A stretch of DNA of 64,000 bases, taken from Candidatus Opimibacter skivensis. GTDB taxonomy: Bacteria > Bacteroidota > Bacteroidia > Chitinophagales > Saprospiraceae. A model generated the notes under the pieces. That model was not told the origin of the DNA. It made no database searches and worked only from the letters and a program-made list of their open reading frames with translations. This document shows, piece by piece, positions 27,572-37,803 of the stretch (the first letter of the stretch is position 1; every line of letters starts with the position of its first letter). The stretch spans positions 248,001 through 312,000 of the forward strand of contig JADKHH010000004.1 of assembly GCA_016721905.1 (NCBI GenBank), written 5' to 3'. The translations under genes were made by a program, and so were the position numbers.

Positions 27572-30500
27572 ATGGAAAAGATGATGGCTTTTGTCATCCT
27601 CCTGTTGATTACTCCCTTTTTTATCGACGTGCATGCCCAATCATTGAAAATAACTGCTTCCGGAACAGGACAAACCACGGGTCATATCGCCAATCTCAGC
27701 ATTACCAACACCACAGGATCAACAGTCAGGATTAATCCACAAACCTGCTACATCCCTTCCGATGGAAAATACCAACCTTATGTAGCTAGGATACCTGCCA
27801 CATCAGTGGCCCCGGGAACCAGCTATATTCAAGTAGCGGGCTATTGCGCAAATGTGTATGCTCATCCAGTCCCGGTTGGAAACCCCATGCCACTGGTTTC
27901 AGATTGGATTCCAGTCATGCAACCAGGAATAGATGTACCTAAAGGAGGCATCAATATCCTGACTACACCGGCAGTGCCGGCATTCAAACCCGAGGATATT
28001 TCAAGCCTAATTCAAACACCAGGTTATGCTCCATTGCCTGCCAAAGCTTCAACCAACATCACCACCACCTGGCCAAATACAAATATCCTTTTCGAAGGAA
28101 CAATTAAACCAGAGTCCCATCCAAAGACTTTTGCACCTGTACTGGTCGAAGCTGTAAACAGTATTGTCAAGGCATTTGATGAACTGAAACAGGCAGGCAC
28201 TATAAACACTCCTTTCAGCGGTGATCCGGAAAAAGAAAGAGAAGCCATCATCCAACAAACCTTCTGGATGTATACGGCCGGGATCACAGGAAGACCATAT
28301 CAAAAAGAACATTTCCGCGAAAAGGTGATCACTCAATTTGAGGATAATAGTGGTACATCGGTAGAAGGTTTGTCCAGGGAAGAAAAGGATAAGCTAGAAA
28401 ACGGAATAGATGTTTTCTGGAATACATTTGTCAATGTCAGTATCAGTGCCAAAGTCCTGAACGCTGCTAAAAGTGTAACCGTTTCAGGGGGCACCATCAG
28501 CGCTGTAATACCACCCTGGGATAGAATTGAATTGACCGATTCACGAATGAAACCCGGTAATGATTATTTGACTGCCGGTCAAAATAATTTTCCATGGATC
28601 CCCGTGATCGCCGGTGCGGTGGGAGCGGGCACGCTTGTCTATTTACTATCTGACGGCGAAGAAAAGCAAGATACCAGCGATTGTACATTTACTGCTTCAG
28701 CGACAGCCACCAGCAGTACCTGCGGGCAATCGAATGGTGGTATCACACTGAGTGTTATTCCATCAGGATCGTATTCGTACCTGTGGTCAAACGGAGCAGT
28801 GACTCAAGCACTCAATAACATACCTGCAGGAAATTATTCAGTGACCGTGACCAGAGTGGGTACCACTTGTACACAGGTTGTGCAATCAACAGTCACCAAT
28901 CAGAACCAAAGTTTTAATGCAACCATTTCAGCTCAGGATACTGATTGTGATCAGCCCAATGGTTCTGTTACTGTCACACCATCACCACCAGGGGCATATA
29001 CATATCTATGGTCCAACGGGGCGACTACACAAAATCTATCCAATCTTGCTGCAGGTAATTATACTGTTACGATTAGTGCAGGAGGTACATGTGAAAGAAT
29101 ACTTGCTGCCCAAATCGGGACGAAACCATTTGAACCATCCGTCGCTTTTACCACCACCCCATCTACATGCGGCGGATCGGATGGCGCTGCAACTGTTATA
29201 GTTAATCCACCAGGTCAATATACCTATGCATGGTCCAATGGGCAGAGTGGTTCCACAGTATCAGGATTGGCCGCAGGATCTTATAGTGTAACTATATCAA
29301 AGCCTGGCACCCTATGCACGCATGTAGCCAATGTATCGGTTGATGATATATCCGCTTCTTTTTCGGTTTCCATATCATCGACGATGTCCGGATGTGGATT
29401 ATCAAATGGTACAGCCAATGCTATGGTTACTCCACCTGGTTCATATGATTTCATTTGGTCTAATGGACAGACAGGTCCACAGGCATCAGGGTTGGCAAAA
29501 GGTTCATATACGGTTACTGTTTCGATTACAGGCACTTAATGTTCAGAAGAGGCTAGTGTTACGATCACTGAAACGCCAGCTTCATTTGTAGTCTCATTGA
29601 CCGCCACCCAGGCAAGTTGCGGATTGTCTGACGGAACCGCCACTGCTACAGTTAATCCACCTGGAGCTTATACTTATATGTGGTCAAACGGACAATCAGG
29701 TTTTCAAATTTCAAATCTTGCTCCCGGGAATTATACAGTAACGGTCACCTTGCAGGGCGAAGATTGCACTCAACAAGGAAGCATCACCGTACAATCCACG
29801 CCATTTCCCGCTACCATCTCCCTGTCTTCAACACCATCTTCATGTGGTGGTTCTGACGGTACAGCATCAGCCATGGTAACACCACCGGGTGAGTATAATT
29901 ATCAATGGTCAAATGGACAAACCAATAGCCAGTTATCAGGGGTGAGTGCCGGTACTTATACAGTGACAGTGACAATCCCCGGAACCAATTGTTCGAAAGT
30001 AGCAACCACTACTGTAGAAGAAATACCAGCTACGTTTACTGTAGGCGTAACCAACACACCTGCTGGATGCGGATTAAATAACGGGACAGCTACGGCTACT
30101 GTCAATCCACCAGGCAATTATGATTATACATGGTCAAACGGTCAAACCGGAAGCCAGTTATCTGGAGTGCCATCAGGAGCATATACGGTGACGGTTTCTA
30201 TAGCAGGTACACAATGTTCGAAAATAGTAAGTACTACAATCGATCAGTTGCCACCTTCGTTCACTCTTTCGTTTAATTCTACACCGTCCGGATGTGGACT
30301 GAACAATGGATCTGCAGTCGTGAATGTGACGCCACCTGGTTCATATACTTATCTATGGTCAAACGGCTCCACAGGTATGCAAATCACAAATGTCGGACCC
30401 GGTGTATACACGGTGACCGTTACGATGACCGGTACCTCATGTTCAACTACAGGCTCAGTGACTGTAGGACAAACAGGTGGCGGCGGATTCACAGCAAGCT

Positions 30501-32487
30501 TCACCACGGTCAATGCAGCTTGTGGAGTGCCCAATGGATCAGCTACCATTACCGTGAGTCCGCCAGGAGAGTACACTTACCTTTGGGCCAATCAACAGAC
30601 GGGCAATAAGTTGCAAGGGGTTGGCCCGGGTACTTATTCTGTTACAGTTACAGATGCTGGTGCATGTTCGGAAGTCTTTTCTGTTTCTATAGGAGAGGAT
30701 ATCGCTGAATACATTAACATCCTCAGCACCACACCGGCAACATGTATTGGTGGAGGCAATATCAGATTTACTGTCACGACACCCGGAGCAGGTCCGCTGG
30801 TCATTGAAGTTGTAGGACCAGAGGGAACGAATACGTTTACAGTGGGCTCTGGTGTTTACAATCTTCTCATTTATGACGGTATTTCCCGGCATGTACACCA
30901 TTACAGTTACAGACCAGCAGATTGGGCCTTTGTGTTCAGAAACAGTAACTGCGACAATAACAGATGTTACCCTCCGATTGTATTGGAAGATGATTTTTAT
31001 GCAACGGAAGGAACAGTCCCTTTGTCAGAAAATGCTCTGGAAAACGACGAAGGCTTAAACATTCAAATGACCCAGGTGGACAATGAAGTAGGGGGTACTG
31101 TATCCTTTATGCCGAATGGTAATTTTACATTTATCGCGGATTTAGGATTTAGTGGTGAGGCCTCCTTTTTTTATACGGTCACCGATGGTTGCGGAAATAC
31201 AAGTACCGCTATAGTAACGATTGTAGTGGATGCAGTACCGTGTGATATTGATGTGGATTTTGATAGCACCCAGCCTCTTGCGGGCTGGAAGATGGATCCA
31301 TAACCGTCATCGTCAATGAACCTGGTGACTATGAATATGAATGGAATAATGGAGATGAGGGGCCTACGATTCAAAATGTTCCTCCCGGAGGCTACGGAGT
31401 GACCATTACTGATCTCGATATAGGTTGCATCTTCGAAGGATCAATCATTTTGGAGGGACTGCCTGCAGATTATATTGAGGATATATCATTGATACAACCC
31501 ACTTGCGAAGGAGATGGGGATATTGAATTTACTGCGATTAGCCCCAGTGGGAATACTTTGTCCATGTTGGTGGAACATCCTTTTGGAAATGATGAATTTG
31601 ATATTGAACCAGGGTTGATCAGTTTATCGGATTATGTCACCACGGTCCCTGGAGAATATTTCGTTGAAGTATCAGATCCGGAAGCAGGTCCAGGATGTTC
31701 AGAATCCTTTACGGTAACACTCAACTCGCCACCTTTTCCAGAAATTGAGGTTGTAGAAATATTCCCGCCATCCAGTCCAGGTGCGATGGATGGCTCAGCT
31801 TTTGTAGAAGTGATAACACCAGGGCAGCTTCCGTATGCGGTGTATGTTGACGGAACATTCTCGTTTATTGTTAACCAACAGAATTTCTTTTTATTGGGAC
31901 TCGGTGTAGGCATACACACGGTATATTTGGTGGATATCCAGGGATGTCCATCCAATACGGTGGAGTTTTTTGTACCGGCACCAACTGAAGCTTTTGCATT
32001 TGGTGTCAGCATTACTGACGCAGGTCCATATAGTACTTCCAATGAACAACCTTCCATGTATCACCCCGGGAAAATTTGGCGAAGCGTGCTTTCCGGGTCT
32101 TACCGATTTGATGTCGGAAGTATTCAACAGGTTGTAAGAGTACTCTATGCTCCACCGCTCAGGATGAATATCGGCGAAAGCGCAAATGGCTTCGTTGCCA
32201 TGGAATATCTATCCGGACCGCAGGATGTCAAATGGAAAGGCATCGGTTTACGTGCGCAGGCAGGATTGGGCACCTACGTCAAACTACATGACCCCGCAGT
32301 GAATCAATCAGCCGAACCATACTACTGGTTGATTCGCGCTTCTATGGAGCGTACTGTTTTGAAGCGGATTCTCCTCACAGGAAGTGTATCCGCCAGAGGT
32401 TTAGATTTTGTAGCTCCTATCAGCTATGAATTTGGTTTCCGGATGCCTTTTTATACATGGAAAAAAAGTGGAAGCTTGGTGAAATAG
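27572..32487 (+). CDS. Giant SprB-repeat surface protein with membrane helix and beta-barrel-like C-terminus (interrupted)
   Basis: Signal peptide MMAFVILLLITPFFIDVHA; the start is taken at 27572, with 27539 as alternative. An Ig-like N-domain and a helical segment (~190-310) precede a hydrophobic helix FPWIPVIAGAVGAGTLVYLL. At least nine SprB-type repeats of ~73 residues follow (SCGxSDGTATATVNPPGxYTYxWSNGQ ... GxYTVTVT; ~28.7-30.7 kb). Then comes a cadherin/Ig-like domain (ENDEGLNIQMTQVDNEVGG), further Ig-like segments, and a ~170-residue end (SYRFDVGSIQQVVRVLYA ... ISYEFGFRMPFY) that looks like an outer-membrane barrel. Interruptions: in-frame TAA at 29537, a pair of compensating indels near 30885 and 30965, and a frameshift near 31280. 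~1640 residues when joined. Confidence 0.8.
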
Positions 32488-32816
32488 GAGCAGGGAGCAA
32501 AGGATGAAAGGAGCAAGGAAGGTCGAATAAAAAGCAAGGAACAAGGAATATCGAATTAAAGAAGTAAATGATGATTTGTCTTCAGACAAAATTTTTTCTT
32601 CACTTTTCATTCTTCACTTTTCACTCTTCACTTTTCACTTTGCTATCCCTGGATTTCGGAAGACCACTGTTTCGCAGAAACGTGTGACTGGAGAAAACAG
32701 GGATCGGTTATTGGCGCAGCCAAAATAAGCGAGGGCAATAGAGTTGATTTTATGGAGCTTTGCGCTACGACTATCAAAGTTAAGCACAGACTTCTCTTAA
32801 GCATCGGGATTGGAGA
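32488..32816. repeat. Intergenic interval with simple repeats
   Basis: Holds imperfect GAGCAAGG units just after the SprB gene (32490-32550) and a pyrimidine tandem array of TTCACTTTTCA-type units at ~32592-32640. No gene is seen. Confidence 0.6.
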
Positions 32817-33071
32817 TTATTCAAAAGGTTCTTTAGGCAGTTTATTTAAATTCGAGACGTATCTTTTTTCGTTAAATGGGTTGCCACTTTTATTTATTTC
32901 AAATATTTCCACGGTGATGCATTGTCCAATCATCTGTTTAACTTGAAAATCGCTATATCCAAGTTGACTTAGTCTTTCGTAAGTCAATTTTGTCTCTGGT
33001 GGATTGTTGATCTTAATCTGATTTTCTACGATCTCAAATATTTGAGATCTTAATTCTTTATCAACTTTCAT
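32817..33071 (-). CDS. Small conserved hypothetical protein
   Basis: An 84-residue, highly charged soluble protein (MKVDKELRSQIFEIVENQIK, PPETKLTYERLSQLGYSDFQ, CITVEIFEINKSGNPFNEKR, NKLPKEPFE). The regular helix-turn pattern and the PPETK/RLxxLGYS motif look like a conserved Bacteroidota family resembling DUF1841-type proteins, but I cannot name it firmly. It lies just downstream of two very short minus-strand genes (33085-33174 and 33178-33345), with 13 bases to the nearer one, so the three may be one transcript. Confidence 0.7.
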   Translation of the reverse strand: MKVDKELRSQIFEIVENQIKINNPPETKLTYERLSQLGYSDFQVKQMIGQCITVEIFEINKSGNPFNEKRYVSNLNKLPKEPFE

Positions 33072-33084
33072 TCAAGAATGACCT

Positions 33085-33174
33085 TTATATGTGATCAACA
33101 AACACATATTGTACATTGTGTTTATCTAGTAATCTGCAAACGGTTAACAAACTATTTTTGAATTTGTCCTCCAT
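33085..33174 (-). pseudogene. Truncated N-terminus of a nucleotidyltransferase-like protein
   Basis: A 29-codon frame, MEDKFKNSLLTVCRLLDKHN then VQYVFVDHI and a stop. The pattern (helix, LLxKHNVQYVFV) matches the start of small Bacteroidota nucleotidyltransferase-like (AbiEii/MNT-type) proteins, where a VGG-type active-site loop would follow. Here the chain stops before that motif. It starts three bases after the stop of the upstream small gene, a typical two-gene organisation. Probably a remnant. Confidence 0.4.
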
Positions 33175-33177
33175 ATG

Positions 33178-33345
33178 CTATCGCTTGGGTTTAGGTTGGT
33201 TGGACTGATGCTTGATAACAGATCGAATAGCCATAATGATTTTTTCAAAATCTTTATGTTTTTTCAAACTCGATTCGTATTTCACAGTCTTGCTTTCACA
33301 AGATTTCATTTCATCAAAAGAAGCAAATTTTTTAACTGAGTTCAT
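33178..33345 (-). CDS. Small basic protein, possible partner of a nucleotidyltransferase
   Basis: A 55-residue frame: MNSVKKFASFDEMKSCESKT, then VKYESSLKKHKDFEKIIMAI, then RSVIKHQSNQPKPKR. The composition is strongly Lys-rich and helical, and the FASFDEMKSCE opening resembles small proteins encoded immediately upstream of AbiEii/MNT-like nucleotidyltransferase genes in Bacteroidota (from memory of the arrangement). The following gene is truncated, so if this was an antitoxin-type partner it is now an orphan. Supported by codon-like composition and tight spacing. Confidence 0.5.
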   Translation of the reverse strand: MNSVKKFASFDEMKSCESKTVKYESSLKKHKDFEKIIMAIRSVIKHQSNQPKPKR

Positions 33346-33523
33346 AGTATATAATGTTTGCTGTGGCTGTTCCTTTCGAGAATTAGATTTTACATACGAA
33401 TATATACGAAAGTAACTGTTTCTTCTTTAGCAAGCCTCATTCTTCAACAACCACTTAAGTCAACTCCAGCTCAACGTTGCCTTACGCTAAGCTGGCGGCG
33501 ATACTTCGGCTTCGCTCAGCACG

Positions 33524-33550
33524 AGAGAACGCCATCCAGCGGCAACTTGC
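33524..33550. repeat. Dispersed repeat, inverted copy at 58310-58335
   Basis: GAGAACGCCATCCAGCGGCA here recurs as its reverse complement at about 58312-58333. Both copies sit beside TATAAGCCTATAAGC-type simple repeats (33615-33650 and 58275-58420). The interval 33346-33692 otherwise contains no gene. Confidence 0.6.
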
Positions 33551-33692
33551 GAACAGGCGCTTAAACTAAACTCTCAAAACCCTGCGCTCTACAACGAAAT
33601 CTGTCGAATCAGATATAAGCCCATAAGCTCAATAAGCCTATAAGCTTTCTAACCTCCTAACCTCCTCAGCCTTAGCCTCAGCTCCGCCTTCA

Positions 33693-35669
33693 TTACGACT
33701 TACCAATACCTTTCAAGTATTTATCAAACCAACTCATCAACCGCAGATTGTAGTCATACCGCGCAGTTGAGTTAGCATTGCCATGGCCCTCACCAGGATA
33801 GAAGACAAGTTCGACAGGCGTTGTCGTCCTGCTCTTGATATGACGATAGAGCTCCATAGATTGTCCGGGATGCACACGAGGGTCATCCTCGCCATGCATG
33901 ATCAGCAGTGGTGTCTTGCATTGATCCGCATAGTACACCGGACTACGCTTGAGGAAGAAATCATAATCCTCATATACCCACTTACGCGCATGCACGAGAT
34001 ACTCTTCCTTCGGAATATCCGTCGTACCCCACTTGGAAACATTGTTGCTGATGCCTACAAACATCACGCCTGCAGCAAAACGATCTGAATAGCGGGTGGA
34101 CAACCAGCCCGTCGCATAACCACCATATGATCCACCTGTCACCCCTACTTTTGTTGCATCGACAAGTCCACTGGCGATAAGGTAATCAACACCATCCACC
34201 ACATCATCAAATTCCTTGCCTGCGGGATCACCCTGGCTGGTCAGGGAAAACTTTACACCACGGCCGTTTGAACCGCGATAATTAGGATAGAATACCGCAT
34301 ACCCTTCTGCTGCACCGGTCTGGCCCGGATTGCTATAGCCTGTCAACCATCCATTGTTGAAATGTGCCTCAGGTCCGCCATGCACGATGGTGATCAGTGG
34401 ATATTTTTTTCCGCTTTCTTCATGCAATGGCCGGATGAGGATGCCTTCGATTTCCAATCCATCCTTTGCTTTGTAGCGCACTACTTCTTGTTTTGCAAAT
34501 TCGATTTCTTTCAATACAGGATTGCTGTCAGTCATTCTCTTGATAGCTGTCTGACCCGCACCCTCGATAAATAATTCAGTAGGATGATTATAGCTGTCAG
34601 CAAGGAAGAGCCCTCTGCCATTGGCAGCTAACTCAAAATGACTGATGGCAAATCCTTTCTCGATGGATTGAAATACTGGTTTTGATTTAGCATCCGTCTT
34701 GATGATTCCATAGACAGATTCTGCACCTGTGCTTCCGATAAAATGTACCTGTCCCGGATCTTGCCAGATGATCTGCTCAAACATACCTTCCCAGTCTTTT
34801 TGAAGGATGGTTGGTTTGCCTCCTGTAACAGGAGCGACAAACAAACTACCTGCTGTAGGATCGTTGAGATCTGAAGCTGCTATGAAGGCGATCTGTGTTC
34901 CATCAGGACTCCACTGCGCATCGCCCTTCTTTCCCTGGTGATCAATCGTTGACAAAACCTTCATGGTCGCTACATCCACAATCGAAAGAGTGACAGACAT
35001 GTAAGAATCATCCACGAGTGATGTAGGTGCTGAGGCACAGATCAATTTCTTTCCATCCGGGCTCCATTCAAGTGCAGAGAAATGACCATCTACAGTGAGT
35101 TCACGCGCTTCTCCCTGACCAGGTTCAACCATATAGATCCGCTGTACAGAAAGATTCTGTTCATATAGTACCGGCGAATAGGGCAATGCAGCTTTTTCTT
35201 TCACTTCCGGTTTAGTAGCAATAAAGCCAAGCGTCTTGCCATCGGGTGACCATTGATAGCCGCTGATAGAGGTTTCAAACTTATAGAGCAGTGAGGCTTC
35301 TCCACCTGATAGCCCGATCTGGTATAACCCGGTTACTTTATCATTCTCCAGCCTATTAAGGAATGTGATCACATTGTGCCCGGGTCTGAAGCTGACCAGG
35401 CGGACATTGCCTCGCGTAACAAATGATGTTGATGCACCGGAGGCTACATTTAAGAGATGGAGCTCAGCGCGGGACGGTTTGTTTTCGACCGTCGGATCGG
35501 ACTGGACCCTTACGGTATAAGCGATGGTGCCGCCATCCGCTGACCAGGTGGCCGATGCGATTGATTTGAGAGAAGCGATATCCACGGGTGTCAATCCGCG
35601 TAATGCCTGGGCTTGTATGGAAAAGCCACTTAGGAATAAAAGAAATCCGAAGAAAAGTCTGGTTTGCAT
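33693..35669 (-). CDS. S9-family (prolyl oligopeptidase-type) secreted peptidase
   Basis: A 658-residue protein: signal peptide (MQTRLFFGFLLFLSGFSIQA), WD40/TolB-like propeller (~30-390; SWSPDG-type motifs such as YQWSPDGKTLGFIA, LEWSPDGKKLICA), and an alpha/beta-hydrolase domain (~400-658). The catalytic triad is visible: Ser in VTGGSYGGYATGW, Asp in MHGEDDPRVHPGQS, His in YPGEGHGNAN. The family cleaves short peptides or acyl-aminoacyl substrates, here in the periplasm. Start taken at 35669 so the signal peptide is N-terminal. Divergent from pntA2, with ~158 bases between the starts that must hold both promoters. Intact. Confidence 0.94.
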   Translation of the reverse strand: MQTRLFFGFLLFLSGFSIQAQALRGLTPVDIASLKSIASATWSADGGTIAYTVRVQSDPTVENKPSRAELHLLNVASGASTSFVTRGNVRLVSFRPGHNVITFLNRLENDKVTGLYQIGLSGGEASLLYKFETSISGYQWSPDGKTLGFIATKPEVKEKAALPYSPVLYEQNLSVQRIYMVEPGQGEARELTVDGHFSALEWSPDGKKLICASAPTSLVDDSYMSVTLSIVDVATMKVLSTIDHQGKKGDAQWSPDGTQIAFIAASDLNDPTAGSLFVAPVTGGKPTILQKDWEGMFEQIIWQDPGQVHFIGSTGAESVYGIIKTDAKSKPVFQSIEKGFAISHFELAANGRGLFLADSYNHPTELFIEGAGQTAIKRMTDSNPVLKEIEFAKQEVVRYKAKDGLEIEGILIRPLHEESGKKYPLITIVHGGPEAHFNNGWLTGYSNPGQTGAAEGYAVFYPNYRGSNGRGVKFSLTSQGDPAGKEFDDVVDGVDYLIASGLVDATKVGVTGGSYGGYATGWLSTRYSDRFAAGVMFVGISNNVSKWGTTDIPKEEYLVHARKWVYEDYDFFLKRSPVYYADQCKTPLLIMHGEDDPRVHPGQSMELYRHIKSRTTTPVELVFYPGEGHGNANSTARYDYNLRLMSWFDKYLKGIGKS

Positions 35670-35827
35670 AGCATAATGTATTGTGGAACGAACATACAAA
35701 ACTATCCATTCTTGCCTTTCCTTCCGGCGGAAGTCGATGAATGGGGCAGGACAATATACCAGATGAACACCTCCCGTATTTTCTCTACATTTGTGATCCG
35801 TATCAAAGTCAAAATGATAGACAAATT

Positions 35828-36178
35828 ATGATCTTATTAGCTGAAATTCAGGGGTTTCTAACCTCTCTTGATATCTGGGACGTCTGCTTTATCCTGATGC
35901 TGGCCATTTTTCTTGGAATCGAAGTGATCAGTAATGTACCTGCCATCCTCCATACGCCTTTGATGAGTGGCGCCAACGCCATCCATGGGGTCGTCATCGT
36001 AGGAAGTATCATTGTCATGGGCCATACTGATCCGGACAATTACTTTGCTCTGATCCTTGGATTCCTGGCCGTGGTGCTCGGAACGCTCAACGTCGTGGGT
36101 GGTTTTGTAGTGACCAACCGCATGCTTCAGATGTTTAAGAAAAAAGTAACCAACCAGACCCACACCACCGGACTGTAA
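35828..36178 (+). CDS. pntA: NAD(P) transhydrogenase subunit alpha part 2 (membrane domain)
   Basis: A 116-residue membrane protein corresponding to the C-terminal membrane part of PntA in the split-subunit form. It has three to four transmembrane helices and the conserved IEVISNVPAILHTPLMSGAN and GVVIVGSIIV segments. Together with PntB and a separate NAD-binding subunit it forms the proton-translocating transhydrogenase that makes NADPH from NADH using the proton gradient. Start at ATG 35828 (MILLAEIQGFL); the longer frame from 35741 adds non-conserved residues. pntB follows after 30 bases. The gene for the soluble NAD-binding alpha part 1 is not adjacent. Confidence 0.93.
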   Translation: MILLAEIQGFLTSLDIWDVCFILMLAIFLGIEVISNVPAILHTPLMSGANAIHGVVIVGSIIVMGHTDPDNYFALILGFLAVVLGTLNVVGGFVVTNRMLQMFKKKVTNQTHTTGL

Positions 36179-36208
36179 TTATTACCAACGCTTTGCAACA
36201 ATCCATTT

Positions 36209-37612
36209 ATGGCGATTAGTGATATATTGAAGATCTGTTACCTGCTGGGTAGCTTGTCGTTTATTGTGGGTTTGAAAATGTTGTCCCGCCCAGATTCAGC
36301 AAAAAAGGGGAATCTATATGCAGCATTGGGTATGACCATTGCTATCATCGGAACGATCCTGTTTCATGAAAACGTAAATCACGAGACCGGTGAAGTGACA
36401 CGCATCACCAATCTGCCTTTCATCTTCGGAGCGATTGCTATAGGCACCGTAGTGGGCTATATGGCTGCGATGAAGGTGAAGATGACGGCTATGCCGCAAA
36501 TGGTTTCTTTGTTCAATGGTATGGGTGGCGCTTGTGCCGCGCTGATCGGATTGGTGGAGATGAATACACACCATCCTGTCGAATTCGGCGAACGACTCAT
36601 CATCTTCCTCGGTGTGATGATCGGTACCGTCTCCTTTGCGGGTAGTATGATTGCGTATGGTAAGCTTGAAGGGAAAATAAAAGATTACGGAAGTAAGATC
36701 ATGCAGGTAACGAATAACACGATTGTGTTTGCGATCCTGGGCTTCATCGTCTTTCTGTCCATGAGCGAGCCATGGAGTGATGTATTGATATGGGCCATCT
36801 TTGGTGCCTCCATGGTGTACGGTATCCTCTTCGTACTTCCTATCGGAGGTGCGGATATGCCGGTGGTTATTTCATTGCTCAATTCATTTACGGGTATTGC
36901 AGCAGCCTTTGGTGGTTTCATGTACGACAACCAGGTGATGCTGACAGGAGGTATCCTGGTAGGTAGTGCGGGAACGATCCTGACCATATTAATGTGTAAG
37001 GCGATGAACAGGAGCCTTTGGAATGTGATCAGCGGAGCTTTCAGCGCCACAGGTCCAAGCAGCAAGTCTATGGATGGATTATCCACCAGCGAAATCAGCA
37101 TCACAGACACAGCGATCATGTGCGCTTATGCACAACGTGTGGTCATCGTACCAGGTTACGGTCTCGCCGTAGCGCAGGCACAACACACTTGCCATGAATT
37201 TGAAAAAGCTCTTGAAGCTAAAGGTGTTGAAGTGAACTTTGCGATTCACCCTGTGGCTGGTCGTATGCCGGGACACATGAATGTACTTCTTGCAGAAGCA
37301 GATGTATCCTATGACAAACTCAAAGAAATGGAGGATATCAATCCTCAGCTTCCAAACACAGATGTATTGATTGTAATCGGTGCCAATGACGTCGTCAACC
37401 CTGCTGCCGAAACAGATCCTTCTTCTCCTATCTATGGCATGCCGATCATCAAGGCCAATACCGCTAAGAATATCATTGTCATGAAACGCTCGATGGCGAA
37501 AGGCTACGCGGGTATTGAAAATGAGTTGTTCTATGACAAGAAGACGCGGATGCTTTTCGGTGATGCTAAGGTTTCGCTGGAGAAGCTGATAGCGGAACTG
37601 AAAAATGCATAG
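36209..37612 (+). CDS. pntB: NAD(P) transhydrogenase subunit beta
   Basis: A 467-residue, full-length PntB. The N-terminal part has eight or nine membrane helices, with the proton-channel region (VVGYMAAMKVKMTAMPQMV, GGADMPVVISLLNSFTGIA). The C-terminal NADP(H)-binding domain (~290-467) includes VIVPGYGLAVAQAQH, AIHPVAGRMPGHMNVLLAEA and IGANDVVNPAAETDPSSPIYG, all canonical. It acts in the inner membrane. Co-transcribed with pntA part 2. No internal break is apparent, unlike many neighbouring genes. Confidence 0.97.
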   Translation: MAISDILKICYLLGSLSFIVGLKMLSRPDSAKKGNLYAALGMTIAIIGTILFHENVNHETGEVTRITNLPFIFGAIAIGTVVGYMAAMKVKMTAMPQMVSLFNGMGGACAALIGLVEMNTHHPVEFGERLIIFLGVMIGTVSFAGSMIAYGKLEGKIKDYGSKIMQVTNNTIVFAILGFIVFLSMSEPWSDVLIWAIFGASMVYGILFVLPIGGADMPVVISLLNSFTGIAAAFGGFMYDNQVMLTGGILVGSAGTILTILMCKAMNRSLWNVISGAFSATGPSSKSMDGLSTSEISITDTAIMCAYAQRVVIVPGYGLAVAQAQHTCHEFEKALEAKGVEVNFAIHPVAGRMPGHMNVLLAEADVSYDKLKEMEDINPQLPNTDVLIVIGANDVVNPAAETDPSSPIYGMPIIKANTAKNIIVMKRSMAKGYAGIENELFYDKKTRMLFGDAKVSLEKLIAELKNA

Positions 37613-37695
37613 GGGCAGTAGGGCGTCAGGGATGATTTGATAGTTAATTCCTGGCCGCGAAACTATTGCGATAATGCATAGGGCATGGCTGATTG

Positions 37696-37761
37696 CATGA
37701 CGCTGAAAACGTCTGCACAGGTAATTACCTGGTGAAAGATTTTTTTGATTTGACGTACGCT
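37696..37761 (+). repeat. Dispersed hairpin repeat, copy 5
   Basis: CATGACGCTGAAAACGTC, then TGCACAG, TTACCTGGTGAAAGATTTTT, and GATTTGACGTACGC. It lies between the convergent pntB and aldehyde dehydrogenase genes. It is the copy closest to the consensus tail. Confidence 0.7.
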
Positions 37762-37803
37762 GAGATTACTTCCTTTTTTTGTGCGGCACACAGCGATTTG
37801 TTT

